Positions 1 to 5,801 of a DNA stretch of 6,446 bases are shown one piece after another. The DNA comes from Betaproteobacteria bacterium. GTDB lineage: Bacteria; Pseudomonadota; Gammaproteobacteria; Burkholderiales; Burkholderiaceae_C. Position numbers and translations under genes: made by a program. The notes beneath the pieces were generated by a model, which worked only from the letters and a program-made list of their open reading frames with translations, was not told the origin of the DNA and ran no database searches. The DNA is taken from NCBI GenBank assembly GCA_025354965.1, contig JANXLW010000336.1, forward strand, positions 1-6,446, given 5' to 3'. How positions within the stretch are numbered: the first letter of the stretch is position 1; each line of letters opens with the position of its first letter.

Positions 1-487
1 CATCGCCGGCTTGCAGAACTATGTGCCGCAAGTGATGCCCATGTTCGCGCCTTACGTCAACTCGTACCGGCGTCTGGCACCGCACATGTCGGCGCCAACC
101 AACGTACGCTGGGGCTACGACAACCGCACCTGCGGCATCCGCATCCCGAAGTCCGGGCCTGACGCCCGGCGTGTTGAAAACCGTGTGCCGGGCGTCGATG
201 TGAATCCCTACCTGGCGATTGCCGCCACGCTGGCGTGCGGCTACCTGGGCATGCTGGAAGCGCGCCAACCGGCTGAACCGGTAGCCACCAGCGCCTGGAA
301 CATGGCGCACGAGCTGCCGCGGCATCTGGAGGACGCTATCGAACTACTGCGTGCCTGCGAGCCTATGCGTGAGCTGCTGGGCACCCACTTTGTCGACGCC
401 TTTTGCGCCGTCAAGGAACTCGAATACGGCACTTACAACCGCGTCATCAGCTCGTGGGAGCGTGAGCACCTGTTGTTGCTGGTTTGA
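1..487 (+). CDS. Glutamine synthetase family protein (PuuA/GlnA-like gamma-glutamyl ligase), 3' part only
   Basis: The gene enters from the left edge in the frame starting at base 2, and 161 C-terminal residues are visible; family members are usually about 450 aa, so roughly the first two thirds is missing. This is the catalytic C-terminal domain of the glutamine synthetase superfamily, which joins glutamate to ammonia or an amine using ATP in the cytoplasm. Visible active-site elements, counted from the first complete codon, are NSYRRL (20-25), NRTCGIRIP (41-49) and RRVENRV (56-62). The last carries the E-x-R pair that corresponds to the Glu/Arg pair of GlnA. It is followed by NPYLAIAATLACG, typical of the family. 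The wording of these motifs is closer to PuuA (gamma-glutamylputrescine synthetase) and related amine ligases than to housekeeping GlnA, so an amine substrate is inferred, not shown. The C-terminus ends EREHLLLLV, without the adenylylation-site NLYDLP region of GlnA in the visible part. It lies directly upstream of, and is probably co-transcribed with, the aminotransferase. Confidence 0.9.
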   Translation, partial: IAGLQNYVPQVMPMFAPYVNSYRRLAPHMSAPTNVRWGYDNRTCGIRIPKSGPDARRVENRVPGVDVNPYLAIAATLACGYLGMLEARQPAEPVATSAWNMAHELPRHLEDAIELLRACEPMRELLGTHFVDAFCAVKELEYGTYNRVISSWEREHLLLLV

Positions 488-495
488 GGTTCGCC

Positions 496-1890
496 ATGTC
501 GAATCATTCACGCACCACCCGTAGCGGCATCGATTGGGCGCGTGCCCAGACCCTGTTGCAAACCGAACGTGCCGCCTATGTCGCGCGCAACCCGCGCTCC
601 AATGCGCTGGCCGAGCGCGCCAAGCAGCACCTCATGTTCGGCGTGCCGCTGCACTGGATGAACGACTGGGGCACGCCGTTTGCACTGCACATCGCACAGG
701 CAGCGGGCGCCCACGTGCTGGACGTCGATGGCCATGATTTAAGCGATTTTTGCCTGGGCGACACCGGTGCCATGTTTGGCCACTCGCCGACACCCGTAGC
801 CCGCGCCGTGGCACGCCAGGCCGCTCACGGCATCACCGCCATGTTGGCTGGCGCCGACGCAACGGTGGTTGGCGAACTGCTTAGCGAGCGCTTTGGCTTG
901 CCCTTGTGGCAGTTTGCGATGACCGCCACTGACGCCAACCGTTTCGTGTTGCGCTGGCTGCGCGCCGCCAGCGGTCGACACAAGCTGATTGTTTTCAACG
1001 GCTGCTACCACGGCACCGTGGACGACGTCTTTGTCGACCTGGTGGAGGGTATGCCGGCGCAGCGTGACAGCCTGCTGGGCCAGGTGCACGACCTGACGGC
1101 GCACACTGTGGTGGTCGAGTTCAATGACCTGGCGGCACTGGAGGCAGCGCTGGACCAGGGCGACGTCGCCTGCGTGCTGGCTGAGCCGGCCATGACCAAC
1201 ATTGGCATGGTGCTGCCGGAGCCCGGTTACTGGCAGGCGGCGCAGGCGCTGATCCGCCGTCATGGCGCGGCGCTGGTGTTCGATGAAACCCACACCATCA
1301 GTTGCGGCCCCGGTGGCTACGCACGCTCCCATGGCCTGCAGCCCGATGCCATCGTGCTGGGCAAGCCGGTCGGTGGCGGTGTGCCCTGCGCGGTGTACGG
1401 CTTCAGCGCCGAATGGGCTCAGCGTGCGGTGCAGGCCAAGCAGGCCGCGCCACCTGGCCACTCGGGCATCGGCACCACGCTCAGTGGCAATCTGCTGGCG
1501 ATGGCGGCGATGCGCGCGACGCTCAGTGAGCTGATGACCGAGCCCATCTATGCCACCATGCTGGCTACCGCCAGTACGTTGGCCGATGGCTTGCGCGACA
1601 TCATCGCGCGTCGTCGTCTGCCCTGGTGTGTGACGCAACTGGGGGCGCGCACCGAGTTTCAGTTTCGCGCTACGCCGCCGCGCAACGGCAGCGAGGCCGG
1701 CACCGCACTCGACGCCGAGCTGGAGCACCTGATTCACCTCGCACTGCTCAATCGCGGGGTGATGATCACGCCGTTTCATAACATGCTGCTGGTGTGCCCG
1801 GCCACCACGCCCGCGGATGTGCAAAAACTGCTCAAGGCCTTCGACCAGATATTGGGACAGATCTGCAATCCCTTTACCTTAAGGCCATGA
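496..1890 (+). CDS. Class-III PLP-dependent aminotransferase (glutamate-1-semialdehyde aminomutase-like)
   Basis: A 464-aa cytoplasmic fold-type I PLP enzyme. I chose ATG 496 because GAGG at 486-489, overlapping the upstream stop, sits at Shine-Dalgarno distance; an in-frame TTG at 484 has no such site. Visible cofactor features are a GDTGAMFGH loop near residue 90, the aromatic stacking motif GCYHG (Y171, H172), the Asp that contacts the pyridine nitrogen in DETHT (D263), and the Schiff-base lysine in LGKPVGGG (K290). The Asp-to-Lys distance of 27 residues is close to that in glutamate-1-semialdehyde aminomutase. DETHT replaces the commoner DEV-x-T of class III enzymes; I recall this variant from a subgroup annotated only as 'aspartate aminotransferase family'. 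A role in haem synthesis is unlikely, because the neighbour is a PuuA-like ligase 8 nt upstream, suggesting joint use of an amine or amino acid. The exact substrate is unknown. The stop codon lies inside an imperfect inverted repeat (1883-1911). Confidence 0.88.
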   Translation: MSNHSRTTRSGIDWARAQTLLQTERAAYVARNPRSNALAERAKQHLMFGVPLHWMNDWGTPFALHIAQAAGAHVLDVDGHDLSDFCLGDTGAMFGHSPTPVARAVARQAAHGITAMLAGADATVVGELLSERFGLPLWQFAMTATDANRFVLRWLRAASGRHKLIVFNGCYHGTVDDVFVDLVEGMPAQRDSLLGQVHDLTAHTVVVEFNDLAALEAALDQGDVACVLAEPAMTNIGMVLPEPGYWQAAQALIRRHGAALVFDETHTISCGPGGYARSHGLQPDAIVLGKPVGGGVPCAVYGFSAEWAQRAVQAKQAAPPGHSGIGTTLSGNLLAMAAMRATLSELMTEPIYATMLATASTLADGLRDIIARRRLPWCVTQLGARTEFQFRATPPRNGSEAGTALDAELEHLIHLALLNRGVMITPFHNMLLVCPATTPADVQKLLKAFDQILGQICNPFTLRP

Positions 1891-1911
1891 CGGGCTCTTG
1901 AAGTCACGGCC
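1883..1911. repeat. Imperfect inverted repeat around the htpG -35 element
   Basis: Arms 1883-1891 (GGCCATGAC) and 1903-1911 (GTCACGGCC) are complementary at 8 of 9 positions, with an 11-nt centre. The left arm contains the aminotransferase stop codon and the centre contains the candidate sigma32 -35 box (CTTGAA, 1897-1902). No T-tract follows, so it is a poor intrinsic terminator. It could be an operator or a chance repeat in GC-rich DNA. Confidence 0.35.
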
Positions 1912-1923
1912 ATCGCCCATAAT
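1897..1923 (+). promoter_or_regulatory. Candidate sigma32 (RpoH) heat-shock promoter for htpG
   Basis: CTTGAA at 1897-1902 matches the sigma32 -35 core exactly. GCCCATAAT at 1915-1923 matches the CCCCAT-type -10 at five of six core bases. The 12-nt spacer is one base shorter than the 13-15 nt I recall for E. coli groE, dnaK and htpG promoters. Transcription would start near 1929-1932, giving a leader of about 52-55 nt. The position just before a known heat-shock gene strengthens the call. It has not been tested against the local RpoH consensus. Confidence 0.6.
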
Positions 1924-1933
1924 TGAGGTTCAA

Positions 1934-1981
1934 CGGCGTCAACTCGGGACGCCGCTTTCAATTTTCAGACCTTCAAATTGA
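1934..1981 (+). promoter_or_regulatory. Two tandem hairpins filling the htpG 5' leader (candidate RNA thermometer)
   Basis: Hairpin A pairs CGGCGTC (1934-1940) with GACGCCG (1948-1954): 7 perfect bp and a 7-nt loop. Three bases later, hairpin B pairs TCAATTT (1958-1964) with AAATTGA (1975-1981): 7 perfect bp, five of them A-U, with a 10-nt loop. Hairpin B ends two bases before ATG 1984 and so covers the ribosome landing zone. No convincing Shine-Dalgarno sequence is visible. A weak, AU-rich stem at the start of a heat-shock gene fits a temperature-sensitive translation switch. Alternatively, hairpin A followed by CTTTCAATTTT could be a weak terminator for the upstream operon. Confidence 0.4.
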
Positions 1982-1983
1982 CC

Positions 1984-4002
1984 ATGACCAAACAAACGCT
2001 TTCCTTTCAGGCCGAAGTTGCACAACTGCTGCACCTTGTTACCCACTCGCTCTATTCCAACAAGGAAATTTTCTTGCGCGAGTTGATCTCGAATGCTTCC
2101 GATGCTTGCGACAAGCTGCGTTTTGAGGCCCTCAACAACAATGCCGTGTATGAGGACGCGCCGAATCTTGAAGTGCGCGTGTCGTTCGACAAGGACGCCA
2201 AGACGCTTACCATTTCTGATAACGGCATTGGCATGAGCCAGCAGGAAGCCATCGACCACCTGGGCACCATTGCCAAGAGCGGCACCAAGGACTTCATGTC
2301 CAAACTCACGGGTGACCAGAAGGCCAACGTGTCCGAGCAAGGGCAGTTGATTGGCCAGTTTGGCGTCGGCTTTTATTCCGGCTTCATTGTGGCTGACAAG
2401 ATCACCGTCGAGTCCCGCCGCGCCGGCTTGAAGGCGGACGAGGGCGTGCGCTGGATCAGCGGCGGTGCTGGCGACTTCGAAGTTGAAACCATCACGCGCA
2501 CGACACGCGGCACCAGCGTTACTCTGCACCTGCGCGAAGACGCCATGGACTATGCCAACGCCTGGAAGGTCAAGAGCATCATCGGCAAGTACTCCGACCA
2601 CATCAGCCTGCCGATCCTGATGGAAAAGGAAGAGTGGAAAGACGGTGAACTGATCAACCCCAGTGATGAAAATGGCGGCCGCCAGCCCGGCGCCATGGTC
2701 AAGACTGGCGGTTGGGAAACCGTCAACAAGGGCAACGCGATCTGGGCGCGCGCCAAGAAAGACATCACGCCCGAAAACTACAACGAGTTCTACAAACAGA
2801 TCAGCCACGATTTTGAAGCACCGCTGGCCTACACCCACAACCGGGTGGAAGGCAGCACCGAATACACGCAACTGCTGTACTTGCCAGCGAAGGCGCCGAT
2901 GGACTTGTTCAACCGCGAAAAATCGGCCGGCATCAAGCTCTACGTCAAACGCGTTTTCATCATGGACGATGCCGAGGCGCTGCTACCCACCTACCTGCGA
3001 TTTGTCAAAGGTGTGGTTGACTCCAGCGATTTGCCGCTCAACGTGAGTCGTGAGTTGCTGCAGGAAAGCCGCGATGTCAAAGCCATTCGTGAAGGCTGTA
3101 CCAAGCGCGTGCTGGGCATGCTGGAAGACCTGGCCAAAAGCGACAGGCTGCCAACGCCTGCAGCCGACGGCGTGACCGATGCGACTACCGAAGCGGTCTC
3201 CGACGTTGTTAGCGAAGAAGACAAAGCGCAAGCACAAGCCAATGCTGGCAAGTTCACCAGGTTCTACGCCGAGTTTGGCGCCGTGCTGAAAGAAGGCCTG
3301 GGCGAAGACTTCGCCAACAAGGACCGCCTGGCCAAGCTGTTGCGCTTTGCCTCCAGCACCACCGACTCCGTGAGTGTGAGTTTTGCCGACTACAAAGCGC
3401 GCATGAAAGAAGGCCAGGAAGCGATTTACTACATCACCGCCGATACCGCTGCGGCAGCAAAAAACAGCCCGCAACTTGAAGTGTTCAAGAAAAAGGGCAT
3501 TGAGGTGCTGCTGATGACTGACCGTGTCGACGAGTGGGCGCTCAACTACCTGCACGACTTTGACGGCACACCGTTGCAGTCGGTCGCCAAAGGCGCGGTA
3601 GACCTGGGCAAACTGCAGGACGAGGCCGAGAAGAAAGCCGCCGAGGAAGCCGCTGAAACCTTCAAACCGTTGCTGGCCAAACTGAAAGAAGCGTTGAAAG
3701 ACAAGGCCGAAGACGTGCGTGTCACGACCCGCCTGGTGGACAGCCCGGCCTGCCTGGTGGTACAAGACCATGGCATGAGCACGCAGTTGGCACGCATGCT
3801 CAAGCAGGCCGGTCAAGCCGCACCCGATGTGAAACCGGTGCTGGAAGTCAACGCCCAGCACCCGCTGGTGAAAAAGCTCGAGGGCTCGGTTAACTTCAAC
3901 GATCTGGCGCACATCCTGTTTGACCAGGCCCTGCTGGCCGAAGGCGGCATGCCGGCCGACCCGGCGGCTTATGTGAAGCGCGTCAACGCCTTGTTGCTTT
4001 GA
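1984..4002 (+). CDS. htpG: Molecular chaperone HtpG (bacterial Hsp90)
   Basis: A 672-aa ATP-dependent cytosolic chaperone that works as a homodimer. ATG 1984 is preferred over TTG 1978, because the protein then begins MTKQTLSFQAEV, aligning with the start of known HtpG; no clear ribosome-binding site precedes it. The N-terminal GHKL ATPase has the catalytic Glu and Mg-binding Asn in RELISNASDA (E33, N37), DNGIGM (79-84), GTIAKSGT (94-101), the lid end GQFGVGF (124-130) and TRGTSVTLHL. The middle domain has NVSREL with R356, the equivalent of the ATP-contacting arginine. The C-terminal dimerisation part ends at 672. Compared with E. coli HtpG (624 aa, from memory) it has two extra stretches: about 15 residues near 223-243, at the N-to-middle linker, and about 33 residues at 388-422, acidic and rich in Ala, Thr and Asp. 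No reading-frame break is seen. A sigma32-like promoter and a structured leader lie upstream, and a DUF3144 gene follows at 25 nt. Confidence 0.98.
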   Translation: MTKQTLSFQAEVAQLLHLVTHSLYSNKEIFLRELISNASDACDKLRFEALNNNAVYEDAPNLEVRVSFDKDAKTLTISDNGIGMSQQEAIDHLGTIAKSGTKDFMSKLTGDQKANVSEQGQLIGQFGVGFYSGFIVADKITVESRRAGLKADEGVRWISGGAGDFEVETITRTTRGTSVTLHLREDAMDYANAWKVKSIIGKYSDHISLPILMEKEEWKDGELINPSDENGGRQPGAMVKTGGWETVNKGNAIWARAKKDITPENYNEFYKQISHDFEAPLAYTHNRVEGSTEYTQLLYLPAKAPMDLFNREKSAGIKLYVKRVFIMDDAEALLPTYLRFVKGVVDSSDLPLNVSRELLQESRDVKAIREGCTKRVLGMLEDLAKSDRLPTPAADGVTDATTEAVSDVVSEEDKAQAQANAGKFTRFYAEFGAVLKEGLGEDFANKDRLAKLLRFASSTTDSVSVSFADYKARMKEGQEAIYYITADTAAAAKNSPQLEVFKKKGIEVLLMTDRVDEWALNYLHDFDGTPLQSVAKGAVDLGKLQDEAEKKAAEEAAETFKPLLAKLKEALKDKAEDVRVTTRLVDSPACLVVQDHGMSTQLARMLKQAGQAAPDVKPVLEVNAQHPLVKKLEGSVNFNDLAHILFDQALLAEGGMPADPAAYVKRVNALLL

Positions 4003-4027
4003 AGGTTTGATAAGAAGAAAGAACGCC

Positions 4028-4291
4028 ATGGCCTACCCGCCGGAATTTCTCAAGTTGGTTGACGAGTTCATCCACTTTGCCAACCGCTTGGCCGAGGGCG
4101 GAAACGACGGGGAGGTCAGCGCGGCCATCCTGTTCGCCGCTGGTCGCTACAACGCCTTCAATTTCGTGTCCCATAACGGCGCAGCACAAGATCAGGAGAA
4201 GGCGGTCGAGTTCTATGTTTCCGAGTACCGCAAGGCGCTGGTCTCCAACCTGGAGGGTGTTGTCGGACCGGTGGTCAAGCCGCAAGGGTAA
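4028..4291 (+). CDS. DUF3144 family small protein
   Basis: An 87-aa protein without a signal peptide or membrane helix, so probably cytosolic. ATG 4028 is chosen because a purine-rich stretch (AGAAGAAAG, 4013-4021) lies just upstream and the product starts MAYPPEF; the in-frame TTG at 4007 would add seven charged residues unlike the family. The sequence fits my memory of DUF3144: an N-terminal helix with EFIHFANRLAE (13-23), the core VSAAILFAAGRYNAF (30-44), then an EKAVEFYVSEYRKALVSNL helix near the end. The function of the family is not known to me. The 25-nt gap after htpG and the terminator over its stop codon suggest it is the last gene of an htpG transcript, so a link to heat or protein stress is possible but is inference. 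Confidence 0.8.
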   Translation: MAYPPEFLKLVDEFIHFANRLAEGGNDGEVSAAILFAAGRYNAFNFVSHNGAAQDQEKAVEFYVSEYRKALVSNLEGVVGPVVKPQG

Positions 4292-4311
4292 AGACCCACC
4301 CTTGCGTTATT
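4281..4311 (+). terminator. Intrinsic terminator-like hairpin after the htpG-DUF3144 unit
   Basis: CGCAAGGGT (4281-4289) pairs perfectly with ACCCTTGCG (4298-4306): a 9-bp stem with an 8-nt loop, followed by the short T-rich stretch TTATT (4307-4311). The left arm runs into the TAA stop of the DUF3144 gene (4289-4291). The T-tract is short, so read-through or a role in mRNA 3'-end stability is possible. Confidence 0.65.
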
Positions 4312-4363
4312 GCCGACCGGTCAGCATGGTTGAGCGTTCCACTCGGATTCTGGTCACCGCCCC

Positions 4364-4369
4364 TATACT
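4364..4369 (+). promoter_or_regulatory. Possible -10 element upstream of the diguanylate cyclase
   Basis: TATACT matches the sigma70 -10 consensus at five of six bases and lies 49 nt before ATG 4419, in the gap after the terminator. No acceptable -35 hexamer lies 16-18 nt upstream, and there is no TGn extension. A perfect 10-bp palindrome, GCACCGGTGC, lies at 4398-4407 in the leader. The call rests on the -10 and its position only. Confidence 0.3.
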
Positions 4370-4418
4370 GTGGCGCACTACTGGACGCTGATAGCCAGCA
4401 CCGGTGCATGAGACCCAG

Positions 4419-5228
4419 ATGCAATTCAATTCATCCAACCTGAAGATTAGCACTACTCCTTTAGCTAACGCAGTCAAGTTGGGCGTGGCCATTCTTGGGA
4501 TCGAATTTGCAATCATGCTGGTCATTGAAGGCGTCTTTGTGCCGCTCTTTGGCGCACAGGTGACACCTTTTTTTTGGGAGTTCCTGGATCCCGTTCTGCT
4601 GGCCGTTATCGTTGCCCCGGTCCTTCATCTCTGGGTTCTGCGCCCCATGAAAGAAGCCGAGGCCCAGATTCTTCGCCTGGCCTTCTACGACCCGCTTACC
4701 CAGTTGCCAAATCGTCGCCTGCTGGACGACCGTATGACCCGGGCGCTGGCCGAGAGCAAGCGTAGTGGCCGCTATGGCGCACTGATGTTCCTTGATCTGG
4801 ATAACTTCAAGCCGCTCAATGACGTCCACGGACACGCAGTTGGCGACCTGTTATTGATGGAAGTCGCCAGGCGACTGAAAGCCTGTGTGCGTGAGATCGA
4901 TTCTGTAGCACGCTTTGGCGGCGATGAGTTTGTGGTACTGGTGAGCGACTTGAGTGCCGACCACGAGGAATCGATTACGCAAGTCGGAGTCATTGCCGAG
5001 AAAATCCGCCACAGTCTGGCGGCACCCTATTTGCTCAACGTCAAACATGCCGGCAAGCCGGATGCCATGGTTGAACATCAATGTTCAGCCAGTATCGGCA
5101 TTGTTATTTTCATCAAACAGGATGCTGATGGAGCCGACCTTCTCAAGTGGGCTGATGCGGCGATGTATCAAGCCAAGGATGCCGGGCGAAACGCGGTTCG
5201 GTTTTATCAGGAAAGCCACCAAGCCTGA
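4419..5228 (+). CDS. Membrane-anchored diguanylate cyclase (GGDEF domain)
   Basis: A 269-aa protein predicted to make cyclic di-GMP from two GTP. ATG 4419 is favoured, with a weak GAG six bases upstream; an in-frame GTG at 4404 would add five residues and cannot be excluded. Two hydrophobic segments (about 18-41 and 55-74) form an inner-membrane hairpin with a very short external loop, ending in LRPMKEAEAQ, a likely signalling helix. The GGDEF domain runs from FYDPLTQLPNRR (about 89) to the C-terminus. It has the metal-binding Asp in DLDNFK (D126), an intact active-site GGDEF (167-171), and an RxxD inhibitory site (REID, 158-161) exactly five residues upstream. Catalysis and product inhibition are therefore both expected. 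No EAL, PAS or HAMP domain is present and the loop is too short for a ligand-binding domain, so the input signal is unclear. The ALADAAMYQAK-like helix near the end (WADAAMYQAKDAGRN) is typical. The gene stands alone between two regulatory gaps. An 8-T run lies in its coding sequence (4568-4575). Confidence 0.93.
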   Translation: MQFNSSNLKISTTPLANAVKLGVAILGIEFAIMLVIEGVFVPLFGAQVTPFFWEFLDPVLLAVIVAPVLHLWVLRPMKEAEAQILRLAFYDPLTQLPNRRLLDDRMTRALAESKRSGRYGALMFLDLDNFKPLNDVHGHAVGDLLLMEVARRLKACVREIDSVARFGGDEFVVLVSDLSADHEESITQVGVIAEKIRHSLAAPYLLNVKHAGKPDAMVEHQCSASIGIVIFIKQDADGADLLKWADAAMYQAKDAGRNAVRFYQESHQA

Positions 5229-5257
5229 CGCATTCGATTGCCCGCGACATTCAGCCT

Positions 5258-5286
5258 TCGACAGCGATTACGTGCGCCGGTATAGT
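5258..5286 (+). promoter_or_regulatory. Sigma70-type promoter for the FKBP gene
   Basis: TCGACA (5258-5263) matches TTGACA at five of six bases, and TATAGT (5281-5286) matches TATAAT at five of six. The spacer is exactly 17 nt. Transcription would start near 5292-5294, giving a leader of about 42 nt that contains a run of nine T (5307-5315). This is the best-formed vegetative promoter in the window. Confidence 0.65.
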
Positions 5287-5334
5287 GGCAGGCTGCGACA
5301 ATCTCCTTTTTTTTTACTCAACGAATAGATTGCC

Positions 5335-5778
5335 ATGAATACTTTTTTGCGCATTGCCACTCTCGCCGCCACTCTGGCGTTGCTGCCCACGGCTTGGGCG
5401 CAGGACGCTGTTAGCGCTGCCGCTGCCAAGGAGGCTGGCGCCGTGGTGACTGCCAGCGGCCTGGTCTACCGCTCGCTCAAGGATGGCACCGGCGCCAGCC
5501 CAAGCGCCAGTGACAAGGTCAAGGTGCACTACCGTGGCACCTTCCCCGATGGCAAGGAATTTGACAGTTCCTACAAGCGCAATGAACCGATCGAGTTCCC
5601 CTTGAGCGGCGTCATCAAGTGCTGGACCGAAGGCGTGCAACGCATGAAGGTTGGTGGCAAGGCCAAGCTGACCTGCCCAGCCGCCATAGCCTACGGCGAG
5701 CGCGGTGCCGGTGGCGTGATTCCGCCCAACGCCACGCTGTTGTTTGAAGTCGAGTTGCTGGGCATCAACGGCAAATAG
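5335..5778 (+). CDS. Secreted FKBP-type peptidyl-prolyl cis-trans isomerase
   Basis: A 147-aa protein that catalyses cis-trans isomerisation of Xaa-Pro bonds during folding outside the cytoplasm. Residues 1-22 form a Sec signal peptide: a short positive start, a hydrophobic core and the cleavage motif AWA before Q23. Residues 23-40 are an Ala-rich linker, and the FKBP domain fills about 41-147. Residues equivalent to the FKBP12 active pocket are present: Y66 in VHYRG, F76-D77 in EFDSS, V93-I94, W97, Y120 in AYGERG and F137 in LLFEVELL. It lacks the long N-terminal dimerisation helices of Mip and FkpA, so a monomer is likely. The mature protein has only two cysteines, C96 (beside W97) and C114, at places usually taken by other residues; they could form a disulfide. 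ATG 5335 is chosen for the clean signal peptide, although the ribosome site is weak. It has its own promoter, and the CIA30 gene follows 23 nt later. Confidence 0.95.
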   Translation: MNTFLRIATLAATLALLPTAWAQDAVSAAAAKEAGAVVTASGLVYRSLKDGTGASPSASDKVKVHYRGTFPDGKEFDSSYKRNEPIEFPLSGVIKCWTEGVQRMKVGGKAKLTCPAAIAYGERGAGGVIPPNATLLFEVELLGINGK

Positions 5779-5801
5779 TCTGCTATCAAAATCAGCGCCT
5801 T

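Noticed and set aside
739..1824. 361-aa open frame on the minus strand opposite the aminotransferase
   Set aside because: The opposite strand has all PLP-enzyme motifs; the antisense protein is low-complexity His/Arg/Gln/Ala-rich with no domain, as expected from GC-rich codon bias.
496..1890. Calling the aminotransferase HemL (haem biosynthesis)
   Set aside because: The fold is similar, but the DETHT motif and the PuuA-like ligase next door argue for an amine or amino acid role.
1934..1965. Strong intrinsic terminator for the ligase-aminotransferase operon
   Set aside because: The stem is only 7 bp and the following CTTTCAATTTT is interrupted; with a promoter upstream of it a strong terminator would silence htpG. 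Kept as a leader hairpin, with weak termination as an alternative.
1978..1983. TTG 1978 as htpG start
   Set aside because: It adds two residues not seen in the family and lies within the leader stem; ATG 1984 fits HtpG N-termini.
1939..2871. 310-aa open frame on the minus strand opposite htpG
   Set aside because: It mirrors the htpG codon pattern and has no recognisable motif; HtpG is certain on the plus strand.
2983..4029. 348-aa open frame on the minus strand opposite the htpG 3' half
   Set aside because: Same reason: a shadow of htpG codon bias, rich in Gly, Phe and His, with no family signature.
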